Source of the DNA: Rhodoferax sp.
GTDB lineage: Bacteria > Pseudomonadota > Gammaproteobacteria > Burkholderiales > Burkholderiaceae_C
Assembly: GCA_021731215.1 (NCBI GenBank)
Contig: JAKFXU010000050.1
Coordinates: 1 to 8,819, forward strand
Length of the DNA: 8,819 nt
Reading direction: 5' to 3'
The position numbers and the translations under genes are program-made. The first letter of the stretch is position 1; every line of letters begins with the position of its first letter. The notes below the pieces were generated by a model. It was not told the DNA's origin. It saw only the letters and a list, made by a program, of their open reading frames with translations, and did not search any database. Below, in pieces: positions 1 through 7,146 of this stretch.

Positions 1-19
1 TCATTGTGGAGTTTGTGTG

Positions 20-1087
20 ATGACTGAAGTTTCTATTACCCCCGCACCAGTTGGTGAGCATCTGCCTGCCGTGCGTCAAGCCGCCAGTCCAATGACTGCT
101 GGCGGCCCCTGGACGGTGGCCGCGGTGCAGGCCCTGCTGGAGCGCCCCTTGATGGATCTGCTGTTTGAGGCGCAGACCGTGCACCGTCAGAATTTCCCCG
201 AGGGCGACATTGAACTGGCAACTTTGTTGTCGGTCAAGACCGGCGGCTGTTCGGAGAACTGTGGCTACTGCCCGCAGGCGGCGGAGTACGACACCGGCGT
301 CAAGGCCAGCAAGCTGATGGCGGTGGACGAGGTGCTGCGTGCCGCGCAGGCGGCCAAGGACGCCGGGGCCACGCGCTTTTGCATGGGCGCGGCCTGGCGT
401 GCACCGAAAGACCGCGACGTGGAGAAGGTGGCCGAGCTGGTCGAGGCCGTCAAGGGCCTGGGCCTGCAAACTTGCGCCACGCTGGGCATGCTGGAGGCGC
501 ATCAGGCGCAGCAGCTCAAGGACGCCGGGCTGGACTACTACAACCACAACCTGGACACCGCGCCCGAGTACTACGGCGCGGTGGTCGATACCCGCAGCTA
601 CCAGGACCGGCTCGACACCCTGGCCCATGTGCGCAGCGCCGGCATCAGCGTGTGCTGCGGCGGCATCGTCGGCATGGGGGAGGCGCCGGTGCATCGCGCC
701 GGCTTGATTGCCGAGTTGGCCAATCTGAACCCCTATCCCGAATCGGTGCCCATCAACAACCTGGTGCGCGTGCCCGGTACGCCGCTGGCTGATGCCGACC
801 CGATTGATCCGATTGACTTTGTGCGCGTGATCGCGGTGGCCCGCATCACCATGCCGCGCGCGCGTGTGCGCCTGTCGGCCGGGCGTCAGCAGCTCGGCGA
901 GGCGGTGCAGGCGCTGTGCTTCATGGCTGGCGCCAACTCCATTTTCTACGGCGACAAACTGCTGGTGACCGGCAACCCTGACGCCCAGGCTGACCTCAAG
1001 CTGCTGCACAAGCTCGGCCTCAAGGCGCGCTCGATCAGCGAGAAGGCCTGCGGCAAGCAGATTGAAACTGAGGCCGCCTGCGCATGA
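20..1087 (+). CDS. bioB: Biotin synthase (radical SAM)
   Basis: Biotin synthase inserts sulfur into dethiobiotin, the last step of biotin synthesis, using SAM radical chemistry in the cytosol. The 355-residue protein shows the radical-SAM triad C77-x3-C81-x2-C84 ([12 protein letters not shown]), which binds the [4Fe-4S] cluster. C121, C152, C212 and R284 (in VRLSAGR) sit where the E. coli enzyme has C97, C128, C188 and R260, the ligands of the sacrificial [2Fe-2S] cluster; the offset is a constant 24 residues. The YNHNLDT motif (174-180) and the [11 protein letters not shown] motif (246-256) are also intact. The protein is therefore complete and has an N-terminal extension of about 24 residues relative to E. 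coli. ATG at 20 is chosen over the GTG at 17 because GGAG at 8-11 lies 8 nt upstream of it. The stop overlaps the next start (ATGA), so the two genes are probably co-translated. No other bio gene is visible. Confidence 0.98.
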   Translation: MTEVSITPAPVGEHLPAVRQAASPMTAGGPWTVAAVQALLERPLMDLLFEAQTVHRQNFPEGDIELATLLSVKTGGCSENCGYCPQAAEYDTGVKASKLMAVDEVLRAAQAAKDAGATRFCMGAAWRAPKDRDVEKVAELVEAVKGLGLQTCATLGMLEAHQAQQLKDAGLDYYNHNLDTAPEYYGAVVDTRSYQDRLDTLAHVRSAGISVCCGGIVGMGEAPVHRAGLIAELANLNPYPESVPINNLVRVPGTPLADADPIDPIDFVRVIAVARITMPRARVRLSAGRQQLGEAVQALCFMAGANSIFYGDKLLVTGNPDAQADLKLLHKLGLKARSISEKACGKQIETEAACA

Positions 1088-1578
1088 ATACCCCCATCAG
1101 CCGGCCGTTCAAGGTGCTGGGCATCCAGCAAATCGCGATTGGCGGCCCCGACAAGAACCGATTGCAAAAACTTTGGGTTGACATGCTGGGCCTGGAACTG
1201 ACCGGCACCTTTCGCAGCGAACGCGAAAACGTGGATGAGAACATCTGTGCCTTGGGGGCCGGCCCCTTCAAGGTCGAAGTCGACCTGATGCAGCCGCTGG
1301 ACCTGGACAAAAAGCCGGCGGTGCACACCACGCCCCTCAACCACGTCGGCCTGTGGATCGACAAGCTGCCGCAGGCGGTGCAATGGCTTTCGGCCCAGGG
1401 CGTGCGCTTCGCCCCGGGCGGCATCCGCCCAGGGGCGGCCGGCTTTGATATCTGCTTCCTGCATCCCAAGTCCAACGACGAATTCCCGCTCAGTGGCGAG
1501 GGGGTCCTGATTGAACTGGTGCAAGCCCCGGCGGAGGTGATTGCGGCCTTTGACAAGCTGGCGGCCGGCGCGCTCTGA
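1084..1578 (+). CDS. VOC-superfamily protein, methylmalonyl-CoA epimerase/glyoxalase-like
   Basis: This is a 164-residue protein with two beta-alpha-beta-beta-beta modules typical of vicinal oxygen chelate metalloenzymes. Residues 12-70 form the first module ([11 protein letters not shown] start, VEVDLMQP end). Residues 84-148 form the second ([10 protein letters not shown] start, FLHPKS, then VLIELVQAP). The FLHPK...GVLIELVQ signature resembles methylmalonyl-CoA epimerase, with about ten extra residues ([10 protein letters not shown]) between the halves. By motif alignment the four metal positions would be Q16, D67, H87 and E144. Gln replaces the usual first His, so metal binding or substrate may differ from true epimerases. 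The start ATG at 1084 overlaps the bioB stop, implying translational coupling and possibly a shared transcript. The substrate is unknown; a glyoxalase or dioxygenase-like role cannot be excluded. The family call is firm, the function is not. Confidence 0.85.
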   Translation: MNTPISRPFKVLGIQQIAIGGPDKNRLQKLWVDMLGLELTGTFRSERENVDENICALGAGPFKVEVDLMQPLDLDKKPAVHTTPLNHVGLWIDKLPQAVQWLSAQGVRFAPGGIRPGAAGFDICFLHPKSNDEFPLSGEGVLIELVQAPAEVIAAFDKLAAGAL

Positions 1579-1607
1579 AGCACGGCGGCTGGGTAAATGC
1601 CAGCTGT

Positions 1608-1621
1608 TTGACATGGGTCAA
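1608..1621. promoter_or_regulatory. FNR/Anr/FixK-type regulator binding site
   Basis: The sequence TTGACATGGGTCAA is a perfect 5-bp inverted repeat (TTGAC/GTCAA) with a 4-bp spacer. It matches the FNR-family consensus TTGAT-N4-ATCAA except for the symmetric T-to-C/A-to-G change, which is tolerated in FixK/Anr-type sites. It lies in the only sizeable gap upstream of the 2-oxoacid oxidoreductase operon, centred about 119 bp before the TTG start. If it acted as a class II activator site (centre at -41.5), transcription would begin near 1656. I see only weak -10 candidates in the expected place (around GATTAA at 1641-1646), so the promoter itself is not resolved. Oxygen-responsive control of an Fe-S-rich, low-potential enzyme would make biological sense, but this is inference. 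Confidence 0.6.
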
Positions 1622-1733
1622 TAATGGCGCCTCACCACAGGATTAACCGGCGGGTTTTTTGACCGGCGCGCAGGCGTACACTGTTGCCACCGCCAGCCGT
1701 CGCTGCGGTGCAACAAGGGCAGAGGAGACAGAC

Positions 1734-3629
1734 TTGCAGCCTACCAACCTGGCCGACCCGGCCTATTTTCACAAGGTCGTCGACTGTCAATGGGCCTGTC
1801 CGGCCCATACGCCAGTTCCTGAATACATTCGCCTGATCGGGCAGGGGCGTTACAGCGACGCCTACATGGTCAACTGGGTGTCCAACGTGTTTCCAGGGGT
1901 GCTGGGCCGCACCTGCGACCGCCCCTGCGAGCCGGCCTGCCGGCGCGGCCGGGTCGAGGAAAACAATGGCCCCGACGCCGGGCCGCCCCAAGTCGGGAGC
2001 GCCCCCTCGGGGGGCCGGGGCAACGCCCCTGGGGGGCCATTTCGGCCGGAGCCGGTGGCCATTTGCCGCCTCAAGCGGGTCGCGGCTGACCACAAGGACG
2101 ATGTCAAGTCGCGCATGCCCAAGGTGGCCGCGCGCAATGGCAAACGGGTCGCCTGCATCGGTGCCGGTCCGGCCTCGCTGACGGTGGCGCGCGATCTGGC
2201 GCCGCTGGGTTACCAGGTGACCATCTTTGATGGCGAGGCCAAGGCCGGTGGTTTTATCCGCTCGCAAATTCCGCGCTTTCGATTGCCCGAGTCGGTGATT
2301 GACGAAGAAACCGGTTACATCCTCGATCTCGGGGTCGAGTTCAAGAGCGGCCAGCCGGTGGACTCCATGCAAGCGCTGCTGGCGCAGCGTTACGACGCCG
2401 TGTTTGTCGGTTGTGGCGCGCCCAGGGGGCGCGATCTGGAACTGCCGGGCCGGCGCGAGGCCGCGGCCAACATTCACATCGGCATCGACTGGCTGGCATC
2501 GGTCTCCTTCGGCCACGTCACCAGCGTCGGTCAGCGCGTCCTGGTGCTCGGCGGCGGCAACACCGCCATGGACTGCTGCCGTTCCGCGCGGCGTTTGGGT
2601 GGCAGCGACGTCAAAGTGATCGTGCGCAGCGGCTTTGAGGAAATGAAGGCCTCGCCGTGGGAGAAGGAAGACGCCGTACACGAGGGTATTCCCATCATCA
2701 ACTTTCACGTGCCCAAGAGTTTCCAGCACCAGGATGGCAAGCTGCAGGGTATGACGTTTGAGCTGGTCAGTGCGGTCTATGACGACCAGGGGCGTCGCAG
2801 CCTGGTGCCCACGGGCGAGCCCGATGTGCTGTTTGAGTGCGACACCGTGCTGGTGGCGGTGGGCCAGGAAAACGCCTTTCCGTGGATCGAGCGCGACAGC
2901 GGCATCGAGTTTGACCGCTGGGGCCTGCCGGTGCTCAATCCGGTGACTTTTCAGTCGTCCGTACCCCGGGTGTTCTTTGGCGGTGACGCGGCGTTCGGGC
3001 CGAAGAACATTATCACGGCGGTGGCGCACGGGCACGAGGCCGCAGTCTCGATCGACCGGTTTTTGCACGGTGAAGACGTGCGTCGCCGCCCGCCCCCCAT
3101 GACCAACCTGATGTCGCAAAAAATGGGTATTCACGAGTGGAGTTACCACAATGACGTGTCCAATGACACGCGCTTCAAAGTGCCGTGGGCCAAAGCCGAG
3201 GTGGCGCTGGCGAGCATCCGGGTGGAAGTCGAGTTGGGCTTTGATGCCGCCACCGCGTTCAAGGAGGCCAGTCGCTGCCTCAATTGCGATGTGCAAACGG
3301 TGTTTACCCGGGAAACCTGTATTGAATGTGATGCCTGTGTCGACATTTGCCCGATGGACTGCATCACGTTTACCAGCAATGGCGACGAGCCGGAGTTGCG
3401 CACGCGCCTGAAAGCGCCGGCTATGCATCTGGCGCAGCATCTCTATGTATCGGGCGCTTTGAAAACGGGACATGTGATGGTCAAGGATGAAGATGTGTGT
3501 TTGCACTGTGGCCTGTGTGCCGAACGCTGCCCGACCGGCGCGTGGGACATGCAGAAGTTTTTGCTCAACACGACCCAGGCCGGGCCGGGCTGTCGTGACA
3601 GTCGCAAATTGCAACGGGAGGCGGCATGA
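1734..3629 (+). CDS. FAD/NAD(P)/Fe-S subunit of 2-oxoacid oxidoreductase (GltD-like, ferredoxin-fused)
   Basis: This is the electron-transfer subunit expected to pass electrons from the 2-oxoacid oxidoreductase to NAD(P)+ or ferredoxin. Domains in order: an N-terminal GltD/DPD-type Fe-S helical domain with C18, C22, C61, C65 and C69; an FAD-binding Rossmann fold (IGAGPAS, 142-148); an NAD(P)-binding fold (LGGGNTAMD, 272-280, with R298 at the end of the following strand VIVR); a second FAD motif (FFGGDAAFG, 414-422); CLNC at 515-518; then a ferredoxin with two complete [4Fe-4S] motifs, C529/C532/C535/C539 and C589/C592/C595/C599. Start TTG 1734 is chosen because AGAGGAG (1721-1727) sits 6 nt upstream; the in-frame TTG at 1659 has no such site and would add 25 unconserved residues. 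The product is then 631 residues. Residues about 77-105 are an odd Gly/Pro-rich insertion encoded by a palindromic element. The stop overlaps the next start by ATGA. The architecture matches the FAD-bearing subunit of Azoarcus evansii 2-oxoglutarate:NADP+ oxidoreductase. Confidence 0.9.
   Translation: MQPTNLADPAYFHKVVDCQWACPAHTPVPEYIRLIGQGRYSDAYMVNWVSNVFPGVLGRTCDRPCEPACRRGRVEENNGPDAGPPQVGSAPSGGRGNAPGGPFRPEPVAICRLKRVAADHKDDVKSRMPKVAARNGKRVACIGAGPASLTVARDLAPLGYQVTIFDGEAKAGGFIRSQIPRFRLPESVIDEETGYILDLGVEFKSGQPVDSMQALLAQRYDAVFVGCGAPRGRDLELPGRREAAANIHIGIDWLASVSFGHVTSVGQRVLVLGGGNTAMDCCRSARRLGGSDVKVIVRSGFEEMKASPWEKEDAVHEGIPIINFHVPKSFQHQDGKLQGMTFELVSAVYDDQGRRSLVPTGEPDVLFECDTVLVAVGQENAFPWIERDSGIEFDRWGLPVLNPVTFQSSVPRVFFGGDAAFGPKNIITAVAHGHEAAVSIDRFLHGEDVRRRPPPMTNLMSQKMGIHEWSYHNDVSNDTRFKVPWAKAEVALASIRVEVELGFDAATAFKEASRCLNCDVQTVFTRETCIECDACVDICPMDCITFTSNGDEPELRTRLKAPAMHLAQHLYVSGALKTGHVMVKDEDVCLHCGLCAERCPTGAWDMQKFLLNTTQAGPGCRDSRKLQREAA
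1965..2041. repeat. GC-rich palindromic element inserted in frame
   Basis: The element is bounded by a perfect 9-bp inverted repeat, AATGGCCCC (1965-1973) and GGGGCCATT (2033-2041). Inside are further hairpins: CCCC-CTCG-GGGG (2002-2013) and GGGGC-AAC-GCCCC (2017-2029). It is stop-free in all six frames. It encodes a low-complexity Gly/Pro/Ala stretch exactly between two conserved segments (CRRGRVEE and EPVAICRLKR) that are nearly adjacent in the family as I know it. The sub-motif GGGCCGCCCCAAG resembles GC-rich palindromic repeats I recall from intergenic regions of Comamonadaceae genomes, so I read it as a small non-autonomous repeat that landed in a gene, comparable to Rickettsia palindromic elements. 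No target-site duplication is obvious. No second copy is present in this window. Confidence 0.65.
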
Positions 3630-5476
3630 AACGCATCGAAGCCATCAATGATTTCGTTATCAAATTTGCCAACGTCAACGGTTCGGGCTCGGCCTCGGCC
3701 AACGAGTTGTTTGCCAAGGCCGTGATGCGCATGGGGGTGCCGGTGAGTCCGCGCAACATCTTCCCCAGCAACATCCAGGGCATGCCGACCTGGTATGAGG
3801 CGCGGGTTTGTGAAAAGGGTTACCAGGGGCGGCGCGGCGGCGTGGACATGATGGTGGCGATGAACCCCCAGACCTGGGACGCCGATGTGGCCGAAATCGA
3901 GCCCGGTGGTTACCTGTTTTATGACAGCACCCGGCCGGTTCCGGCGTCCAAGTTCCGCCCCGACATCGAAGTCATCGGCATCCCGCTGACCGAAATCAGC
4001 AACGCCGCCTATGCCGATCCGCGCCAGCGCCAGTTGTTCAAGAACATTATTTACGTGGGTGCCTTGTCGGTGCTGCTCGACGTCGAAGCCGAGGTGTTCG
4101 AAAAGTTGTTTGCCGAGCAGTACAGGGGCAAGGAAATGTTGCTCGACTCCAACGTGCGTGCGCTGCACTTGGGGCGCGACTTTGTCAAACAGCATCTGGC
4201 TGCCCCGCTGGGCATCCGCGTGCGCCGGGCCGACAAGGTCGGGGACCAGATCTTCACCGACGGCAACAGTGCTGCAGCACTGGGCTGCGTCTATGGCGGC
4301 GCCACCGTGGCGGCCTGGTACCCGATCACGCCCTCGTCGTCGGTGCCGGAGGCGTTCCAGAAATACTGCAGCAAGTACCGCGTCGACCCCGCAACGGGTC
4401 AAAACCACTACGCCATCGTGCAGGCCGAAGACGAGTTGGCCTCCATTGGCATGGTGGTGGGCGCCGGCTGGAATGGCGCGCGCGCCTTCACCGCCACCTC
4501 CGGGCCCGGCGTGTCGCTGATGACGGAGTTCATTGGCCTGGCCTACTTCGCCGAAATTCCGGTCACCATCATCAACGTGCAGCGCGGTGGACCGTCCACC
4601 GGCATGCCCACGCGCACCCAGCAGTCCGACCTGCTTTCCTGTGCCTATGCCTCGCATGGCGACACCAAGCATGTGATGCTGTTGCCACAGGACCCGCACG
4701 AGTGCTTTGAACATTCGGCGGCGGCACTGGACTTGGCTGATCGGCTGCAGACGCCCATTTTTGTGATGACCGACCTCGACATCGGCATGAACCAGCGCCT
4801 GTGCCAGCCCTTTGTCTGGGACGACGCGCGCGATTACGACCGCGGCAAGGTCATGACGGCGGCCGAGCTTGAAGCCGGCAAGGATTTTGGCCGCTATAAA
4901 GACGTCGATGGCGACGGCATTCCCTGGCGCACGCTGCCCGGCACGCACCCGAGCAAGGGCGCTTTTTTCACGCGCGGCACCACGCGCGATCCCTACGCGC
5001 GCTACTCCGAGAAGGGGCCCGATTACATCTACAACATGGAGCGGCTTTGCGCCAAGTTCAAAACCGCGGCTGATCTGGTGCCGCAGCCGGTGTTGCGCCA
5101 GGCCGCTCGCCCGACCCGCTTGGGCGTGATCTACTTTGGCTCGACCAGCCCGGCGATGCAGGAAGCGCTCGATGTGCTGACCCAGGACGGTATTGATCTG
5201 GACGCGCTGCGCCTGTGCGCCTTCCCGTTTCCGGCGTCGGTGCACCGCTTCATCGCCGAGCACGACCAAGTGTTCGTGGTGGAGCAAAACCGCGATGCGC
5301 AAATGCACTCGCTGCTGGTCAATGAACTCGCCATCGATCCGGCGCGCCTGGTCAAGGTGTTGCACTACGACGGCACCCCCATTACCGCGCGCTTCATCAC
5401 CCATGCCATCAGCAAGACCCAGCAACCCAGGTCGATCGACACGGCAACGATTTACCCGCAACAGGAGGCTGCATGA
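3626..5476 (+). CDS. korA: 2-oxoacid:acceptor oxidoreductase, fused gamma-alpha subunit
   Basis: This is the catalytic alpha subunit with an N-terminal fused gamma domain, cytosolic. Together with the beta subunit it decarboxylates a 2-oxoacid (probably 2-oxoglutarate) to its CoA thioester. Residues about 1-195 are the gamma domain (NGSGSASANELFAKA near the start, GYQGRRGGVD at 65-74). Residues about 210-390 are the pyrimidine-binding alpha domain, with YPITPSSSVPE (232-242), AEDELASIGM (267-276), TSGPGVSLMTE (291-301) and GPSTGMPTRTQQSDL (322-336). Residues about 497-595 are the transketolase-C-like domain (VVEQNRDAQMHSLL, 551-564). The length, 616 residues, is normal for KorA-type gamma-alpha fusions. 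GGAGG (3617-3621) lies 4 nt before the ATG, which overlaps the upstream stop. The 2-oxoglutarate assignment rests on family resemblance; pyruvate or an aryl 2-oxoacid is possible. Confidence 0.92.
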   Translation: MKRIEAINDFVIKFANVNGSGSASANELFAKAVMRMGVPVSPRNIFPSNIQGMPTWYEARVCEKGYQGRRGGVDMMVAMNPQTWDADVAEIEPGGYLFYDSTRPVPASKFRPDIEVIGIPLTEISNAAYADPRQRQLFKNIIYVGALSVLLDVEAEVFEKLFAEQYRGKEMLLDSNVRALHLGRDFVKQHLAAPLGIRVRRADKVGDQIFTDGNSAAALGCVYGGATVAAWYPITPSSSVPEAFQKYCSKYRVDPATGQNHYAIVQAEDELASIGMVVGAGWNGARAFTATSGPGVSLMTEFIGLAYFAEIPVTIINVQRGGPSTGMPTRTQQSDLLSCAYASHGDTKHVMLLPQDPHECFEHSAAALDLADRLQTPIFVMTDLDIGMNQRLCQPFVWDDARDYDRGKVMTAAELEAGKDFGRYKDVDGDGIPWRTLPGTHPSKGAFFTRGTTRDPYARYSEKGPDYIYNMERLCAKFKTAADLVPQPVLRQAARPTRLGVIYFGSTSPAMQEALDVLTQDGIDLDALRLCAFPFPASVHRFIAEHDQVFVVEQNRDAQMHSLLVNELAIDPARLVKVLHYDGTPITARFITHAISKTQQPRSIDTATIYPQQEAA

Positions 5477-6528
5477 CCTACCTCGCCAAGCCCCGGCTGC
5501 ATCACCCCACGCTCACCACCAACAAGGTCGGTTTCACCCGGCGCGATTACGAGGGCCGCATCTCCACCCTGTGCGCGGGCTGCGGCCACGACTCGATCTC
5601 GGCGGCCATCATCCAGGCCTGCTGGGAACTTGACATCGAACCGCACCGCGTGGCCAAGCTCTCGGGCATCGGCTGCAGCTCGAAGACGCCGGACTACTTC
5701 TTGGGCGCCTCGCACGGCTTCAATACCGTGCACGGGCGCATGCCTTCGGTCTTGACCGGCGCCAATCTGGCCAACCGTGAGCTGCTGTACCTCGGCGTCT
5801 CCGGCGACGGGGACTCGGCCTCCATCGGCCTGGGGCAATTCGCCAATGCCATGCGCCGGGGCGTGCGCATGGCCTACATCGTCGAGAACAATGGCGTTTA
5901 TGGCCTGACCAAGGGCCAGTTCTCGGCCACCGCAGACCGCGGCTCCAAAAGCAAGAAAGGCGTCATCAACAGCGACAATCCGGTCGATCTGGTCGGACTG
6001 GCCCTGCAACTGGGCGCCACCTACGTAGCGCGCAGCTTCTCGGGCGACAAGGCGCAACTGGTGCCCCTCATCAAGGGCGCCATCGGACATGGTGGCGCGG
6101 CCTTCATCGATGTCATCAGCCCCTGTGTGACCTTCAACAACCATGGCGGCAGCACCAAGAGTTATGACTATGTGCGCCAGCACAACGAGGCGGTCAGCCG
6201 CGTCGATTTCATCACGCCGCGCAGTGAAATCACGACCGACTACGCAGCGGGCGAGGTGGTGGACGTGCAGCAGCACGATGGCTCGACGCTGCGCCTGCGC
6301 AAGCTGCACGCGGACTACGACCCGAGCGATCGCTACGCGGCCTTGAGCTTCATGAATGCGCACCAGGCCCGTGGCGAAGTGGTGACCGGTCTGCTTTACC
6401 TGGACCCGCTGGCCACCGACATGCACGTGGCACTCAATACCAGCGATACGCCACTCAACCAGTTGGGCCTGGCGCAGCTGTGTCCGGGGTCGCAGGCGCT
6501 CGACCAGCTCAATGCCTCGCTGCGCTGA
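5473..6528 (+). CDS. korB: 2-oxoacid:acceptor oxidoreductase, thiamine-diphosphate beta subunit
   Basis: This is the beta subunit that carries the thiamine diphosphate cofactor and one [4Fe-4S] cluster, forming the active site with the alpha subunit. The 351-residue protein shows C34 and C37 (CAGCGHD), C68 (GIGCSSK) and C218 (SPCVTFNN), the four cluster ligands typical of this family. It also has the TPP signature GDGDSASIGLGQF (111-123) ending in NN at 139-140, and HTVHGRMP-like spacing (NTVHGRMPSVLTG, 84-96). The C-terminal 110 residues are typical of KorB/PorB enzymes. AGGAGG (5463-5468) lies 4 nt before the ATG, which overlaps the korA stop by ATGA. All three subunit genes are therefore translationally coupled, consistent with a 1:1:1 complex. 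No separate delta ferredoxin gene is present because the ferredoxin is fused to the first subunit. Confidence 0.93.
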   Translation: MTYLAKPRLHHPTLTTNKVGFTRRDYEGRISTLCAGCGHDSISAAIIQACWELDIEPHRVAKLSGIGCSSKTPDYFLGASHGFNTVHGRMPSVLTGANLANRELLYLGVSGDGDSASIGLGQFANAMRRGVRMAYIVENNGVYGLTKGQFSATADRGSKSKKGVINSDNPVDLVGLALQLGATYVARSFSGDKAQLVPLIKGAIGHGGAAFIDVISPCVTFNNHGGSTKSYDYVRQHNEAVSRVDFITPRSEITTDYAAGEVVDVQQHDGSTLRLRKLHADYDPSDRYAALSFMNAHQARGEVVTGLLYLDPLATDMHVALNTSDTPLNQLGLAQLCPGSQALDQLNASLR

Positions 6529-6584
6529 GGCCGGCCTGTACTATCCATTCGTTTCATTTTTTTAATTTGACCAGGACGGAAATC

Positions 6585-7025
6585 ATGTCTGAACGTACTG
6601 TTTTTCAATCCATGTCACAGCGTCATGTGGTGAGCCTGCCCCCGCACGCCAGTGTGTGGGACGCGGCCTGCGTCATGACCAAAGCCAACTGCGGCAGCGT
6701 TTTGATCGTTGATGGCGCCGGGGTCTTGCAAGGCATTCTGACCGAGCGCGACCTGATGACGCGGGTGCTGGCCAAAGCGCTGGACGCGCAAAAGACGCAG
6801 GTGGCGGAGGTGATGACGCATCATCCCCATTGCGTCGCGCCCGAAATGAGCGTGCCCAATGCGGTGTTGATCATGATAGAACGCGGCTTCCGGCATTTGC
6901 CCATCGTCTCCATCGCCGGCAAAATCCTGGGGGTGTTCTCAGTCCGCGATGCCTTGCCGCGCGAGATCGGCAATGCCGTCAGTCTGGCCGAGTTTCACGA
7001 TCAGGTCAACGATGCGCTTGGATAG
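6585..7025 (+). CDS. Tandem CBS-domain protein
   Basis: This is a stand-alone 146-residue protein made almost entirely of two CBS motifs, a Bateman module that usually binds adenine nucleotides or SAM. CBS1 spans about residues 7-65 and contains GILTERD (50-56). CBS2 spans about 76-128 and contains GVFSVRD (116-122). Both carry the (T/S)-x-x-D ribose-phosphate motif, so both sites look competent. The linker VAEVMT (73-78) is typical of the family. ATG 6585 is preferred over an upstream start within the korB 3' end because AGGA (6573-6576) is 8 nt away and the CBS fold starts immediately. It lies 56 bp after korB, same strand, so it may be read from the same transcript. No DNA-binding or transport domain is fused, so its partner is unknown. 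Confidence 0.9.
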   Translation: MSERTVFQSMSQRHVVSLPPHASVWDAACVMTKANCGSVLIVDGAGVLQGILTERDLMTRVLAKALDAQKTQVAEVMTHHPHCVAPEMSVPNAVLIMIERGFRHLPIVSIAGKILGVFSVRDALPREIGNAVSLAEFHDQVNDALG

Positions 7026-7067
7026 GGCGCCTGCCACGTCGCGGCGGCCCCGCCCCGTGGCGCGCCC
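7025..7067. repeat. Long interrupted hairpin after the CBS gene
   Basis: Immediately after the CBS gene stop, GGGCGC-ct-GCCACG (7025-7038) pairs with CGTGGC-GCGCCC (7056-7067), giving 12 base pairs with a 2-nt bulge. The 17-nt loop can form a further GGCG/CGCC stem (7043-7046 with 7051-7054). No T-tract follows, so it is not a standard intrinsic terminator. It may stabilise the upstream mRNA 3' end, terminate with Rho, or be a palindromic repeat. Found by eye only; no folding energy was computed. Confidence 0.5.
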
Positions 7068-7083
7068 GAGTCACGCGCCAGCG

Positions 7084-7089
7084 TAGAAT
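7084..7089 (+). promoter_or_regulatory. Candidate sigma-70 -10 element for the chemoreceptor gene
   Basis: TAGAAT matches TATAAT at five of six positions and sits about 80 bp before the chemoreceptor start, in the GCGTAGAAT context often seen before betaproteobacterial genes. No good TTGACA-like -35 is found at 16-18 bp, so this is a weak call based on the -10 hexamer and location alone. Confidence 0.3.
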
Positions 7090-7146
7090 AAATTCCAGGA
7101 TGTCCCTGTCGGACGCGTGCCGAAAAATGGGCAGGATAAACAAACT

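Noticed and set aside
1588..1607. Weak hairpin GCTGG/CCAGC after the VOC gene as a terminator
   Set aside because: Only five base pairs with a 7-nt loop and a short TGTTT tail; too weak to call.
946..1614. Minus-strand frame of 222 codons covering the bioB end and the VOC gene
   Set aside because: It spans two real genes on the other strand and shows no motif; treated as a shadow.
1659..1733. Earlier TTG start of the flavoprotein gene
   Set aside because: No Shine-Dalgarno precedes it, and the 25 added residues look like non-coding sequence. TTG 1734 has AGAGGAG at ideal spacing.
1632..3614. Very long minus-strand open frame opposite the flavoprotein gene (660 codons)
   Set aside because: It is antisense to a protein with clear FAD, NAD(P) and Fe-S motifs. 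Its translation is His/Arg/Ala-rich with no recognisable motif, as expected of a shadow frame in GC-rich codon-biased DNA.
3443..5461. Minus-strand open frame of 672 codons opposite korA
   Set aside because: Shadow of korA: low-complexity composition rich in His, Arg, Gly and Val, no ribosome site or family resemblance. The same applies to the 324-codon frame opposite korB (5452-6426).
6557..6566. T-rich run and TTTAAT before the CBS gene as terminator or -10 box
   Set aside because: No convincing GC stem with a loop precedes the T run, and a start from TTTAAT would place the transcript 5' end next to the ribosome site with no -35 match.
7119..7126. GCCGAAAA as a sigma-28 flagellar -10 element for the chemoreceptor
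   Set aside because: It matches GCCGATAA at seven of eight positions, but there is no TAAA-type -35 at the required distance; the nearest TAAA (7089) is too far upstream.
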